Assembly (NCBI RefSeq): GCF_003945385.1
Contig: NZ_AP018920.1
Location: 5,704,001-5,768,000, forward strand
From: Pseudonocardia autotrophica
GTDB taxonomy: Bacteria > Actinomycetota > Actinomycetes > Mycobacteriales > Pseudonocardiaceae
Direction of reading: 5' to 3'
DNA: 64,000 nucleotides
Under the pieces are notes generated by a model. That model was not told where the DNA came from. It was given only the letters and a program-made list of their open reading frames with translations, and did not search any database. Made by a program: the position numbers and the translations under genes. Shown piece by piece: positions 45,020-55,451 of this stretch (the first letter of the stretch is position 1; the number at the start of each line of letters is the position of its first letter).

Positions 45020-46189
45020 ATGGCCGGTGACCACGATGTACCCGTTCCACGAACCGGTTTCTCGGTCGCGCGCCGCGGTTACGACCAGGCGCAGGTCGAC
45101 AGCCACCTGCGGCGGCTCGACGCCGAGGTGCGGATGCTGGCCGCCGACCGGGACGCCGCGGTTGCCCAGAACACCCGGCTGAGCCGGGAGCTCGACGACG
45201 CCCGTACCCGCACCGAGGCCATGCAGCAGCAGGTCAACCGCCTCGCCGGGCCGCCGCAGAGCGTCCAGGGCATGAGCGAGCGGCTGCGTTCGATGCTGCG
45301 CCTCGCCGAGGACGAGGTCGCCGAGATGCACTCCCGGGCCGGGCGCGAGGTGGCCGAGCAGCGCCGGCAGGCCGACGAGCACGCCCGGGTCGTCCTCGCC
45401 GACGCCCGTGCGCGGTCCGAGCAGATCCTGGCCGACGCCGAGGCGCAGCGCGCCGAGCTGGACCGGCGGGCCGACGAGCGCGAGCGGGCCATCGACGACC
45501 GGCAGGCACGCGTCGAACGAGAGCTGACGGACCTGCAGGAACGCACCCGGGCCGAGCTCGCGGAGGCCCGCAGCAGTACCGACGCCGAGCTCACCGAGCT
45601 GCGGTCGCGCACCGAGCGGTCGCTGGCCGAGCAGCGCCAGAACACCGAGCGTGACCTGTCCGATCAGGAGCGCGCCGTCACCGAGCGGATCGCTCGGACC
45701 GACACCGAGGCCCGGGAGAACCGGGAGCAGATCGAGCACGACTTCCGGATCGCGATGGACCAGCGCCGTACCGAAGCGCTGACCGCGCTGTTCACCGAGC
45801 GGGACGCACTGACCGAGGAGATCGGCCGCCGCAACCGCGAGGCCGACGAGCAGATCCGCCGGTCACTGGACGAGGCCCGCGCCGAGGGCGAGCAGATCCG
45901 ATCCGATGCACAGCGCGACGCCGACGAGATCACCACGCGCGCCCGCCGCCGGGTCGAGCAGCTCACCGAGCTGCGGGGCCGGGTGGCCGATCAGCTGCGG
46001 GGCGCTCGCACCTTGATCGACGACGCGGCCGGGGACCTGGACGCCGGGCCCGGTCTCGACACGCCGGGCACCGCCGGACCCTCTCCGGAACCGGCCGGGG
46101 CGCTCGACGACGACGCGACAGGAGCCCCGTCACCGGCGCCGCGCACGCAGGCGAACGGCCGGACGAAGCACGCCGCCCGGGTGCGCTGA
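45020..46189 (+). CDS. DivIVA-like long coiled-coil protein
   Basis: A 389-residue protein. The N-terminus (VPVPRTGFSVARRGYDQAQV, residues about 8-40) is the short DivIVA-type membrane/pole-binding region with the G-Y-D-x-x-x-V motif. Residues 40-340 are almost continuous heptads with high Arg/Glu/Ala, interrupted by a NRLAGPPQSVQGM break near 75-90. The tail is Pro/Gly-rich and ends in basic residues. DivIVA/Wag31-like proteins organise polar growth in actinobacteria; this is a paralogue type rather than Wag31 itself. ATG 45020 follows TACGGT by 6 nt, so the mRNA is probably leaderless. Confidence 0.82.
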   Translation: MAGDHDVPVPRTGFSVARRGYDQAQVDSHLRRLDAEVRMLAADRDAAVAQNTRLSRELDDARTRTEAMQQQVNRLAGPPQSVQGMSERLRSMLRLAEDEVAEMHSRAGREVAEQRRQADEHARVVLADARARSEQILADAEAQRAELDRRADERERAIDDRQARVERELTDLQERTRAELAEARSSTDAELTELRSRTERSLAEQRQNTERDLSDQERAVTERIARTDTEARENREQIEHDFRIAMDQRRTEALTALFTERDALTEEIGRRNREADEQIRRSLDEARAEGEQIRSDAQRDADEITTRARRRVEQLTELRGRVADQLRGARTLIDDAAGDLDAGPGLDTPGTAGPSPEPAGALDDDATGAPSPAPRTQANGRTKHAARVR

Positions 46190-46370
46190 GCCGCACCACC
46201 GGCTGACCGAGCACACCGCCCGAGCGCGCCGAACCGCACCACCAGCCGGACCCAAGCACACCGCCCGAGCGCGCCGAACCGCACCACCAGCCGGACCCAA
46301 GCACACCACCCGAGCGCGCCGAACCGCACCACCGACCGGACCAGCTACACCGCCCGACGCGCTGAGCCCA
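46190..46370. repeat. 45-bp tandem repeat, about 3.5 copies
   Basis: A unit containing GAGCGCGCCGAACCGCACCA then CCAGCCGGACCCAAGCACAC repeats with period 45 (GAGCGCG at 46222, 46267 and 46312). The last copy decays. It starts at the coiled-coil gene stop and may derive from its 3' end (CACGCCGCCCGGGTGCGCTGAG). Both strands stay open, but I regard it as non-coding. Confidence 0.8.
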
Positions 46371-46443
46371 CCCCTCCGGCTGGGCAACGCACGCCGGGCG
46401 GGGGCGCTGGGCCTCCCCGGCTGGTCGGCCATGGTGTCCCTCG

Positions 46444-46478
46444 GTCGGTTTTCGCTCACCAGGTGAGCGAAAACCGAC
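46444..46478. repeat. 35-bp perfect palindrome with CGCTCACC-A-GGTGAGCG core
   Basis: Arms of 17 bp (46444-46460 and 46462-46478) are perfectly symmetrical about A46461; the outer part is GTCGGTTTT/AAAACCGAC. The core recurs at 55869 and, with other 3-nt centres, at 55964 and 56058. It could be a terminator with A/T-rich outer stem or a protein-binding site. Confidence 0.85.
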
Positions 46479-46577
46479 AACACCCCCACCTCTCCCCCGC
46501 GGCTCCTGACCGCGGCGCCGCCGCACCCTCCGAACCCCGTCCGACCGCGCCCTCCGCCGGGGCTGCAGCCCCTCGGC

Positions 46578-46650
46578 TCGTGTTCGCACGGGTTCGGCTC
46601 GTTCGCACGGGATCGGATCCCGTGCGAACGCGACGAACCCGTGCGGACGA
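46578..46650. repeat. Nested palindrome built from GTTCGCACGGG
   Basis: An inner perfect palindrome (arms 46601-46614 and 46616-46629) is flanked by outer arms of about 17 nt (46578-46596 and 46634-46650) carrying the same TTCGCACGGGTTCG phrase. It precedes a GGGCGGGCGG run and lies beyond the 3' end of the minus-strand zinc-ribbon gene, so it may end that transcript. Confidence 0.7.
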
Positions 46651-46723
46651 GGGCGGGCGGGGGCGGGCGGGGGCGGGCGGGGGCGGGCGGCGGCCTCGCC
46701 ACCAGGATTCGGCGCCGTCCGGA

Positions 46724-47041
46724 TCAGTGCCGCCGGAAACCGGGCCGTCGCCGGTCCCGCGCGTTCCAGCAGGGCAGGTGCCAGTGCCTGCGGTCCTCGA
46801 CGCCGCCGGTGCCGTCGGCCGGCCAGGCGACGACGTGCGGGGTCCCGGAGGGCAGCAGCTGCTCGCAGCCGGGGCATCGGTAGGTCTTCACGTCGTTGCC
46901 GCCGGGGACCCGGCGGACGTTCCACTCGCCGTCCCGGGCGTTCTCCCGGGACGTGATCGTGCCGCTGCCGAGCGGCGGCGCGACGGGACGACCCCGCCCC
47001 CGTTCCGAGGGGCGGGGCCGTCGCGCACGCCTGCCTGCCAT
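46724..47041 (-). CDS. Small zinc-ribbon protein, actinobacterial hypothetical
   Basis: A 105-residue protein. The basic N-terminus (MAGRRARRPRPSERGRGRP) precedes DGEWNVRRVPG and a metal-binding core TYRCPGCEQLLPSGTPHVVA with a second ligand pair in RRHWHLPCWNARDRRR. I recall this layout (CxxC about 35 residues before HxxCW) as widely conserved in actinobacteria, sometimes misnamed ATP/GTP-binding protein; no function is established that I know. Its basic ends suggest nucleic-acid contact. Start is ATG 47041; it is followed downstream by the nested palindrome. Confidence 0.75.
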   Translation of the reverse strand: MAGRRARRPRPSERGRGRPVAPPLGSGTITSRENARDGEWNVRRVPGGNDVKTYRCPGCEQLLPSGTPHVVAWPADGTGGVEDRRHWHLPCWNARDRRRPGFRRH

Positions 47042-47064
47042 GTCCCGCAGTGTCCCAGGGGCCG

Positions 47065-48849
47065 TCAGCGCTGCGTGTAGTCCCGGAACCCGTGCCCCGT
47101 CTTGCGGCCCAGGCGCCCGGCTGTCACCAGGTGCTCGAGCAGCGGCGCCGGCGCGAAACCGGCCTGCCGGAACTCCGAGTACAGCGAGCGCTCGATCGCC
47201 AGCGACACGTCCAGGCCGACCACGTCGAGCAGCTCGAACGGGCCCATCGGCAGAGCACAGCCGGTCTTCATCGCGGCGTCGATGTCGTCGGCCGTGGCGT
47301 AGTGCGCCTCGAGCATCTTCACCGCGTCGTTCAGGTACGGGAACAGCAGCGCGTTGACGATGAACCCGGCCCGGTCACCACAGCTGACCGGCACCTTCTT
47401 CAGCTTCTCGGTCACCGCCAGCACGGTGGCGGCGACGTCGCGGGAGGTCCCGATCGTCGACACGACCTCCACCAGCTTCATCACCGGTGCCGGGTTGAAG
47501 AAGTGCATCCCGATCACGTCACCGGGCCGCTGGGTGGCCGCGGCGCACTCCACGACCGGCAGCGACGAGGTCGTCGTCGCCAGGATCGCGCCCGGCTTGC
47601 AGATCTCGTCCAGCGCGCCGAACATCGCCCGCTTGACGTCGAGTTCCTCGGCGACCGCCTCGACGACCAGATCGACGTCGGCCATGTCCTCCAGCGAGGT
47701 GGTGCCGGTGATCCGCCCGACGATCGCGTCCCGGTCGGCCTCCTCCAGCTTGCCGCGGGCGACCGCCTTGTCCAGCGACTTGCGCACGTGCGCGATCGCG
47801 CCGTCGACCTTGGACTCGCTGCGGCCGCGCACGACGACGTCGTACCCGCCCTTGGCGAACACCTCGACGATGCCGGACGCCATCGTGCCGGTCCCGACGA
47901 CGCCGACCCGGGTCACGTCGCGCAGCGTCACGTCCTCGGGCACCGTCGACGACGGGGTCTCGCCGTCCGCCACCACGGTCGAGCTGTGCGGGGCCTCGTA
48001 GGTGTAGAAGCCGCGACCGGTCTTCCGGCCGAGCAGCCCGGCGGTGATCATCTGCTTGAAGACCGGGTTCGGCGCGTGCAGCAGGTTGCGCGACTCCCGG
48101 TACATCGTCTCGAGGATCTCGTAGGCGGTGTCGAGCCCGATCAGGTCGAGCAGCGCCAGCGGGCCCATCGGGTAGCCGCAGCCGTACCGCATGCCGGCGT
48201 CGAGGTCCTCACGGCTGGCGTAGCGCTCGGCGTACATCTTCGCGGCGTGGTTGAGGTAGCCGAACAGCAGCGCGTTCGCGATGAACCCGGCCCGGTCACC
48301 GATCACCACCGGGACCTTGCCCAGCGAGTCGGCGAACGCCTTGACGTCGTCGATCACGTCCGGCTCGGTGACGACCGTGCGCACGACCTCGACCAGCTTC
48401 TGCACCGGCGCCGGGTTGAAGAAGTGCATCCCGACGACCTTGCCGGGGCGCTTGGTGCGCACCGCCAACTCGGTCACCGACAGCGAGGAGGTGTTGGAGC
48501 AGAGAATGGTGTCCTCGGAGACGAACCCGTCGACCGTCGCGAAGATCTCGGCCTTCGCCTCCAGGTTCTCCGGGATCGCCTCGACCACCAGCTGGGCCGG
48601 CGCCAGATCGGACATCGCCGTGCTGACCGTGATCCGCCCGAGCAGCTCGTCGGCCTGCTCCTGGGTGAGCTTGCCGCGCTGCACCGCGCGCCCGGTGGAC
48701 GCCGCCAGGTGCGCCTTGCCCCGCTCACCGGCGCCGGCGTCGACCTCGACGGCAATCACCTCGAGGCCGTTGCGGGCGAAGACCTCGACGATCCCCGCGC
48801 CCATGGTGCCGAGGCCGACCACTCCGACCGTCCGGATCTCGCGTGCCAC
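47065..48849 (-). CDS. Tandem-fused 3-hydroxyacyl-CoA dehydrogenase
   Basis: A 594-residue protein made of two complete 3-hydroxybutyryl-CoA dehydrogenase units. Each has its own NAD site (VGVVGLGTMGAGIVEVFARN near residue 7; VGVVGTGTMASGIVEVFAKG near 315), the SNTSSLSV or TTTSSLPV loop, the catalytic His in GMHFFNPAPV, and a C-terminal domain (GDRAGFI, GRKTGxGF). A linker around residue 300 joins them. Ordinary FadB2/Hbd is about 285 residues. It would oxidise or reduce 3-hydroxybutyryl-CoA, linking the thiolase to crotonyl-CoA for Ccr. GTG 48849 has GGGAGG about 8 nt upstream. Confidence 0.92.
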   Translation of the reverse strand: MAREIRTVGVVGLGTMGAGIVEVFARNGLEVIAVEVDAGAGERGKAHLAASTGRAVQRGKLTQEQADELLGRITVSTAMSDLAPAQLVVEAIPENLEAKAEIFATVDGFVSEDTILCSNTSSLSVTELAVRTKRPGKVVGMHFFNPAPVQKLVEVVRTVVTEPDVIDDVKAFADSLGKVPVVIGDRAGFIANALLFGYLNHAAKMYAERYASREDLDAGMRYGCGYPMGPLALLDLIGLDTAYEILETMYRESRNLLHAPNPVFKQMITAGLLGRKTGRGFYTYEAPHSSTVVADGETPSSTVPEDVTLRDVTRVGVVGTGTMASGIVEVFAKGGYDVVVRGRSESKVDGAIAHVRKSLDKAVARGKLEEADRDAIVGRITGTTSLEDMADVDLVVEAVAEELDVKRAMFGALDEICKPGAILATTTSSLPVVECAAATQRPGDVIGMHFFNPAPVMKLVEVVSTIGTSRDVAATVLAVTEKLKKVPVSCGDRAGFIVNALLFPYLNDAVKMLEAHYATADDIDAAMKTGCALPMGPFELLDVVGLDVSLAIERSLYSEFRQAGFAPAPLLEHLVTAGRLGRKTGHGFRDYTQR

Positions 48850-48978
48850 GCTGCAACCTCCCAGTTGGACGTCTCTGTCGTCGCGCGCGATCCTGCCATC
48901 CGAGCCGCTACCGGTGGGTATCCTGCGACCAGGGCCACCCCGGGGTGGCTGCCTGACCTGGCCGGACGGACGGGCCGG

Positions 48979-50511
48979 TCACCGCCCGTGCCGGGCCCGC
49001 ACCACCCCGACCAGCGCCTGCATGGTCTTCGCGGTCCGCCGGAACGAGGTCACCGCGACCGGCAGCGCGAACCGCTGCCGGGCCACCGACTGGGCCCTGG
49101 TGAACTCGCGCAGCCCGTCGGCGCCGTGGATCCGGCCGAACCCGGACTCCCCCACCCCGCCGAACGGCAGCGACGGGATACCGGCGAACGAGATCACGCC
49201 GTTGATCGAGACCATCCCGCAGCGGAGCCGGGCGGCGATCTCGTCGCCGCGCTTCGCCGAGAACACGGTGGCGCCGAGGCCGTAGCCGGTCGCGTTGGCG
49301 CGGCGCACCGCCTCGTCGACGTCCGGCACCCGGTTCACCACGACCAGCGGCCCGAACGTCTCCTCGGTGACGGCCACCGAGTCCTCCGGGACGTCGGCGA
49401 TCACCACCGGGGAGATGGTGCCGTCGTCGTGCACCGAGTCGGCGCCGCCGACGATCGCCCGCCCACCGGCCGACAGCGCCTCGGTGACGTGCCTGCGCAC
49501 GATCGCGGTCTGCGACGGCATCGTCATCGGGCCGAGATCGCCCTCGTTGCTCGCGGAGCCGACCTGCAGCTTCGACGCCGCCGCCCGGACCTTCTCCAGG
49601 AAGCGCCCCGCGACGGTCTCCACGACGTACACCCGCTCGACCCCGACGCAGGTCTGCCCGGCGTTGGACATCCCGCCCCAGACCGCGGCGTCCGCGGCGG
49701 CGTCCAGGTCGGCGTCGGCGTCGACGATCAGCGGGTCCTTGCCGCCGCACTCCATCAGCACCGGGACCAGGTTCTCGGCGCAGGCGGCCATCACCCGGCG
49801 GCCGGTCGCGGCCGAGCCGGTGAAGGCGATCTTGCCGACGCCGGGGGCCCGGCACAGCTCGGCACCGGTCGCGCCGAACCCGGTGACGACGCTCAGCAGC
49901 GGATACCGGCCGACCTCCGGGACCGCCTCGGCGAGCGTGCGCGCCAGCTCGTGCGCGACGCCGGGGGTGAGCTCGGACGGCTTGAACACCACAGTGTTGC
50001 CCGCCGCGAGCGCGTAGGCGATGGACCCCATCGGCGTGAAGATCGGGTAGTTCCACGGGCCGATCACGCCGACCACGCCGAGCGGCCGGTACGCCACCGA
50101 CGCGGCCTGGTTCGCCATCAGCAGGCCGGGCGACACGGACTTCCGCCCGAGCACCTTCGCCGCGTTCCCCGACGCCCAGTCCAGGTGGTCGATCGTCAGG
50201 ACGACCTCGAGCCGGGCGTCGTCGAACGGCTTGCCGGTCTCGTCGGCCACCACCCGGGCGACCCGGTCGAGCTGACGGGCCAGCACCTTCCGCCAGGCGG
50301 CGAGCCGGGTGCGGCGCCCGGCGAAGCCCAGCCCGTCCCACCAGGCGGCGGCCTCCCCGGCGGCGCGGACGGTGGCGCGCACGTGGTCGCCGTCGTGCAC
50401 GGCGTAGCGGGCCAGCTCGGCACCGGTACGCGGGGACAGCGACGCGAAATCGGCACCCCCGGCGGGATCGGTGGAGGCGGTCACGGCGGAGTCAGCGGCG
50501 GTGGCACTCAC
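48979..50511 (-). CDS. NAD(P)-dependent aldehyde dehydrogenase (succinate-semialdehyde type)
   Basis: A 510-residue ALDH. GPWNYPIFTPMGSIAYALAA, Lys in FKPSELTPG, FTGSAATGRRV, Glu in LMECGGKDPLIV and the nucleophile Cys in NAGQTCVGVERVYV are all in place; EETFGPLVVV and the C-terminal PFGGVGESGFGRIHG complete the fold. The substrate is not certain; similarity is to succinate-semialdehyde/betaine-type enzymes. GTG 50511 has TACCCT 6 nt upstream on its strand, consistent with a leaderless mRNA. It lies between nucS and the dehydrogenase, all on the minus strand. Confidence 0.9.
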   Translation of the reverse strand: MSATAADSAVTASTDPAGGADFASLSPRTGAELARYAVHDGDHVRATVRAAGEAAAWWDGLGFAGRRTRLAAWRKVLARQLDRVARVVADETGKPFDDARLEVVLTIDHLDWASGNAAKVLGRKSVSPGLLMANQAASVAYRPLGVVGVIGPWNYPIFTPMGSIAYALAAGNTVVFKPSELTPGVAHELARTLAEAVPEVGRYPLLSVVTGFGATGAELCRAPGVGKIAFTGSAATGRRVMAACAENLVPVLMECGGKDPLIVDADADLDAAADAAVWGGMSNAGQTCVGVERVYVVETVAGRFLEKVRAAASKLQVGSASNEGDLGPMTMPSQTAIVRRHVTEALSAGGRAIVGGADSVHDDGTISPVVIADVPEDSVAVTEETFGPLVVVNRVPDVDEAVRRANATGYGLGATVFSAKRGDEIAARLRCGMVSINGVISFAGIPSLPFGGVGESGFGRIHGADGLREFTRAQSVARQRFALPVAVTSFRRTAKTMQALVGVVRARHGR

Positions 50512-50568
50512 GTGATCAGGGTAGAGGCCCGCGGAAGGTCCGGCCGGGCCCGAGCTGGCCCGGCGGGG

Positions 50569-51237
50569 TCAGAACAGCCGCATCTCCTTCGACGTCATCC
50601 CGCGCAGCTCGTCGTAGTCGACGGTCGCGCAGCGGATCCCGCGGTCGGTGGCGAGCGTGCGCGCCTGCGGCTTGATCTGCTGGGCCGCGAACACGCCCTG
50701 CACGGGGGCCAGCAGCGGGTCCCGGTTCATCAGCTCCAGGTACCGGGTCAACTGCTCGACTCCGTCGATCTCGCCGCGCCGCTTGATCTCGACGGCGACG
50801 TGCTTGCCATCGGCGTCGCGGCACAGCAGATCGACCGGCCCGACGGCCGTCATGTACTCGCGGCGGACCAGTGTCCAGCCCTCACCGAGGGTCTCCGGGT
50901 GTGCCGCCAGCAGCTCCTGCAGGTGCGCCTCCACGCCGTCCTTGACCAGGCCTGGATCGACGCCGAGCTCGTGTGTCGAGTCGTGCAGGACCTCGTCGAT
51001 GGTGATCACCAGCGACTCGTCGGCCTTGTTCCGCACCGTCCACACACCGGGCTCCTCGGTGAGCCAGCACGGCGGGGACATCCAGTTCAGCGGCTTGTAG
51101 GCGCGGTCGTCGGCGTGGATGCTCACCGAGCCGTCCTGCTTCACGAGCAACAGCCGCGGGGCCATCGGCAGGTGGGCGGTCAGCCGTCCTGCGTAGTCCA
51201 CCTGGCAACGGGCGATGACGAGGCGCACCCGGCTCAC
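50569..51237 (-). CDS. nucS: NucS/EndoMS mismatch-specific endonuclease
   Basis: A 222-residue nuclease that starts non-canonical mismatch repair in actinobacteria lacking MutS/MutL. The N-terminal dimer/DNA-binding domain ([38 protein letters not shown]) and RecB-like nuclease (Asp136 in GPVDLLCRD, Glu150 and Lys152 in [21 protein letters not shown]) are intact. The C-terminal [16 protein letters not shown] resembles the beta-clamp-contacting tail. GTG 51237 gives the mycobacterial N-terminus (SRVRLVIA). It is divergent from the NUDIX gene with 33 bp between starts, so the promoter space is very short. Confidence 0.94.
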   Translation of the reverse strand: MSRVRLVIARCQVDYAGRLTAHLPMAPRLLLVKQDGSVSIHADDRAYKPLNWMSPPCWLTEEPGVWTVRNKADESLVITIDEVLHDSTHELGVDPGLVKDGVEAHLQELLAAHPETLGEGWTLVRREYMTAVGPVDLLCRDADGKHVAVEIKRRGEIDGVEQLTRYLELMNRDPLLAPVQGVFAAQQIKPQARTLATDRGIRCATVDYDELRGMTSKEMRLF

Positions 51238-51773
51238 TGTAAGAGGGGGGTGATCGGCGAAGCTGGGCGGGTGATCGAGCAGATCTCGACCCGCCAGGTG
51301 TACGCGAACAACTGGATGACCGTCCGCGAGGACGGCATCCGGCTGCCGGACGGCACCGAGGGCGTCTACGGCGTCGTCGACAAGCCGACCTACGCCCTGG
51401 TCGTCCCCCGCGACGACGACGGCGGGCTGCACCTGGTCGAGCAGTTCCGCTACCCGGTCGGCGAGCGCCGCTGGGAGTTCCCGGCGGGCACCGCACCGGA
51501 CCGGGCGGAAGCCGACCCGGCCGAGCTGGCGGTCCGCGAGCTGGTCGAGGAGACCGGGCTCGCCGCGACCACGATGACCTTCCTCGGGATGCTCGACGTC
51601 GCCCCCGGCATGTCCAGCCAGCGCGGCCACGTCTACCTCGCCACCGGCCTGATCGCGGGCCCGCCGCAGCGCGAGCACCAGGAACAGGACATGCGTTCGA
51701 GCTGGTTCACCGCCGGGGAGTTCGAGGAGCTGGTCCGGACGGGCGGGATCACCGACGCGCAGACCCTCGCCGC

Positions 51774-53002
<1,229 letters not shown>

Positions 53003-53015
53003 GACGGAGACACCG

Positions 53016-53462
53016 ATGCGTATCACCCAGGGCACCTTCTCTTTCCTGCCCGATCTCACCGACGACGAGATCACCGCACAGATCCGCTGGGCGCTCGACC
53101 ACGACTGGCCGTGCGCCATCGAGTTCACCGACGACCCGCACCCCCGCAACACCTACTGGGACATGTGGGGCATGCCGATGTTCGACCTGGCCGATCCGGC
53201 CGGGGTGCTGGCCGAGATCGACGCCTGCCGGACGGCGCATCCGGAGCACTACGTCCGGGTCAACGCCTACGACGCGTCGCTGGGCCGGCAGACCGTGGCG
53301 CTGTCGTTCCTGGTGCAGCGCCCGACGGTCGAGCCCGGGTTCCGGCTGGACCGGGCCGAGGGCGCGGACCGGCGGATCGGGTACACCCTGCACCCGTACG
53401 CCACCGAACGTCCGGCGGGTTCGCGCTACGGCGCTGCGGGCAACGGCCGTGCACCGCGCTGA
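53016..53462 (+). CDS. cbbS: RuBisCO small subunit, red type, intact
   Basis: A 148-residue small subunit. [19 protein letters not shown] begins it; [32 protein letters not shown] and [20 protein letters not shown] are the core sheet. After residue 105 comes the C-terminal hairpin extension typical of red-type (IC/ID) enzymes ([20 protein letters not shown]), which lines the central channel of the L8S8 complex. GGAG lies 8 nt before ATG 53016. The gene is intact although its large subunit upstream is destroyed; the last 15-20 residues ([13 protein letters not shown]) are beyond the usual end. Confidence 0.93.
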   Translation: MRITQGTFSFLPDLTDDEITAQIRWALDHDWPCAIEFTDDPHPRNTYWDMWGMPMFDLADPAGVLAEIDACRTAHPEHYVRVNAYDASLGRQTVALSFLVQRPTVEPGFRLDRAEGADRRIGYTLHPYATERPAGSRYGAAGNGRAPR

Positions 53463-54447
53463 GCGCAACGGCGCTCCCGGACCGGCCCGGATCGCCTTCG
53501 GATCGTCCGGTCCGGCGACCCCGGACGATGCCGGGCCCGACCGGCCGGACGCGCCCGAGCTGGGTCCCGGCGACACCGTCGATCTCGCGGCGGTGCGCCG
53601 GGACGCCGGCGTCGACGACGTCCTCGACGCGCTGGACCGCGATCTCGTCGGGCTCGCCCCGGTGAAGCAGCGCCTGCGGGAGCTGGCGGCGTTGCTGGTC
53701 GTCGACCGGGTGCGGGCCCGCTTCGGCCTGGCCACCGGGGCCCCGACGCTGCACATGTGCTTCACCGGCAATCCCGGCACCGGCAAGACGACGGTGGCGC
53801 GGCGGATGGCCGGTCTGTTGCACGGCCTCGGGTACCTGCGCACCGGGCACCTGGTCAGCGCCACCCGCGACGATCTGGTGGGCGAGTACGTCGGGCACAC
53901 CGCTCCGAAGACGAAGGAGACGGTGCGCCGGGCGCTCGGCGGCGTGCTGTTCATCGACGAGGCCTACTACCTGCACCGACCCGGCAACGAGCGGGACTAC
54001 GGCGGGGAGGCCATCGAGATCCTGCTGCAGGCGATGGAGGACCACCGGGCGGACGTGGCGGTGGTGCTGGCCGGTTACGCCGACCGGATGGACACCTTCT
54101 TCGCCGCCAACCCGGGGATGCAGTCACGGATCGCCCATCACGTCGACTTCCCGGACTTCTCGGTGGACGAGCTGGCCGCGATCGGCGGTCACATAGTCGA
54201 CGAGCTCGGCCTCGTGCTGTCCGACGAGGCGACGGGCGCGCTGCACGAGTACCTGGAGCTGCGGGTCGAGCAGCCGTGGTTCGCCGGTGCGCGCAGCGTC
54301 CGCAACGCATTGGACCGGGCCAGGATGCGGCAGGCGCGACGCCTGACGACCGCGGAACGGCCGCTGGTCACCCGCGACGATCTCCGCACCCTGACCGCCG
54401 CCGACCTGCGCGCCAGCCGCGTCTTCGACGGCGGGCTCCCCCGCTGA
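53449..54447 (+). CDS. cbbX: Red-type RuBisCO activase CbbX
   Basis: A 332-residue AAA+ protein. After a Pro/Ala-rich N-terminus of about 45 residues comes the conserved body: Walker A GNPGTGKT (107-114), pore-loop YVG (147-149), Walker B VLFIDEA (166-172), sensor region [14 protein letters not shown], Arg-finger area [18 protein letters not shown] and the sensor-2 helix [15 protein letters not shown]. CbbX pulls the RbcL C-terminus to release inhibitory sugar phosphates. GTG 53449 overlaps cbbS by 14 nt; alternative in-frame starts a little downstream are possible. All motifs look functional, yet no intact RbcL is encoded here. Confidence 0.93.
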   Translation: MHRAERNGAPGPARIAFGSSGPATPDDAGPDRPDAPELGPGDTVDLAAVRRDAGVDDVLDALDRDLVGLAPVKQRLRELAALLVVDRVRARFGLATGAPTLHMCFTGNPGTGKTTVARRMAGLLHGLGYLRTGHLVSATRDDLVGEYVGHTAPKTKETVRRALGGVLFIDEAYYLHRPGNERDYGGEAIEILLQAMEDHRADVAVVLAGYADRMDTFFAANPGMQSRIAHHVDFPDFSVDELAAIGGHIVDELGLVLSDEATGALHEYLELRVEQPWFAGARSVRNALDRARMRQARRLTTAERPLVTRDDLRTLTAADLRASRVFDGGLPR

Positions 54448-54556
54448 GCCGGCGACCGCAGCGGCTCCACCCGATCCGGTGCACCGGCCTGTGCGGCGGT
54501 CGTACCGCCTCGGCCGGTCGGAGGTGCCCACCGGCGACCGGCTCTACGCTCTGCCG

Positions 54557-55441
54557 GTGACCACCACGGCCCGGATGCGCGCGTTCGTCGCGCTGGCCGA
54601 GCACGGCTCGGTCCGCGGGGCCGCGGCGAGCCTGGTCGTCACCGAGTCGACGGTGTCGGCAGCGGTGCGGGCGCTGGCCGAGGACGTCGGTGTGCCGCTG
54701 GTCGAGCGGGACGGCCGCGGCGTCCGGCTGACCGCGGCCGGGTACCGCTACGCCGGGTACGCGCGGCGGGTGCTGGGCCTGCTGGAGGAGGGTGCGGCCG
54801 CGGCCCGCGGCGAGGCCGATCCGGAGCACGGGCGGGTTCGGCTGGCGGCTGTCACGACCGCGGGCGAGCACCTGCTGCCCGGGCTGCTCGCCGGGTTCCG
54901 CGGCCGGTACCCGGGGGTCGCGCTGGAGGTGGACGTGGCGCCCAGCGACCGGATCTGGCCGATGCTCGCCCATCACGAGGTGGACGTCGTCGTCGCCGGG
55001 CGGCCGCCGTCGGCGGCAGCCGATCCGGGCGCGTCCGGTCCGCCCGCGGTGCGCGCGATGCGAGACAACCTGCTGGTCGTCGTGGGCGCGCCCGGTATCG
55101 GCCACGATCCGGCGTCGGCGACCTGGCTGCTCCGCGAGGCCGGCTCCGGGATCCGTTCGACCCTGTCCACGCTGCTCGACACGCTGGGGGTGGACCCGCC
55201 ACGGCTGGTGCTCGGCTCGCACGGTGCGACCGTCGCCGCCGCCCGGGCCGGGCTCGGCGTGACCCTGGTGTCCCGGGAGGCGGTGCGCCGGCTGCTCGCC
55301 GACGGGGAGCTGGTCGAGCTGGACGTGCCGGGGACCCCGCTCGACCGGCCATGGCACGTCGTCACCCACCCGGACGCGACCGCGAGCACCGGGCTGCTGC
55401 TGCGGCACGTCCTCGGAACCCCGCCGTGGCGGGCGCCGTGA
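54557..55441 (+). CDS. LysR-type regulator, CbbR-like by context
   Basis: A 294-residue LysR protein. The winged helix-turn-helix (MRAFVALAEHGSVRGAAASL, TESTVSAAVRALAEDVGVPL) and effector domain (HGRVRLAAVTTAGEHLLPGLL, DVVVAGRPP, LGSHGATVAAARAGLGVTLVS) are complete. In other CO2-fixing bacteria cbbR is usually upstream and divergent from cbbL; here it follows cbbX on the same strand, 109 bp away. GTG 54557 has TACGCT 6 nt upstream (54545-54550), so it has its own leaderless promoter. A CbbR role is inferred from position and the CbbR-like effector domain. Confidence 0.85.
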   Translation: MTTTARMRAFVALAEHGSVRGAAASLVVTESTVSAAVRALAEDVGVPLVERDGRGVRLTAAGYRYAGYARRVLGLLEEGAAAARGEADPEHGRVRLAAVTTAGEHLLPGLLAGFRGRYPGVALEVDVAPSDRIWPMLAHHEVDVVVAGRPPSAAADPGASGPPAVRAMRDNLLVVVGAPGIGHDPASATWLLREAGSGIRSTLSTLLDTLGVDPPRLVLGSHGATVAAARAGLGVTLVSREAVRRLLADGELVELDVPGTPLDRPWHVVTHPDATASTGLLLRHVLGTPPWRAP

Positions 55442-55451
55442 CCGGCAACGC

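Noticed and set aside
46190..46370. Possible CRISPR array
   Set aside because: The 45-bp units are contiguous with no unique spacers, and no cas gene is present.
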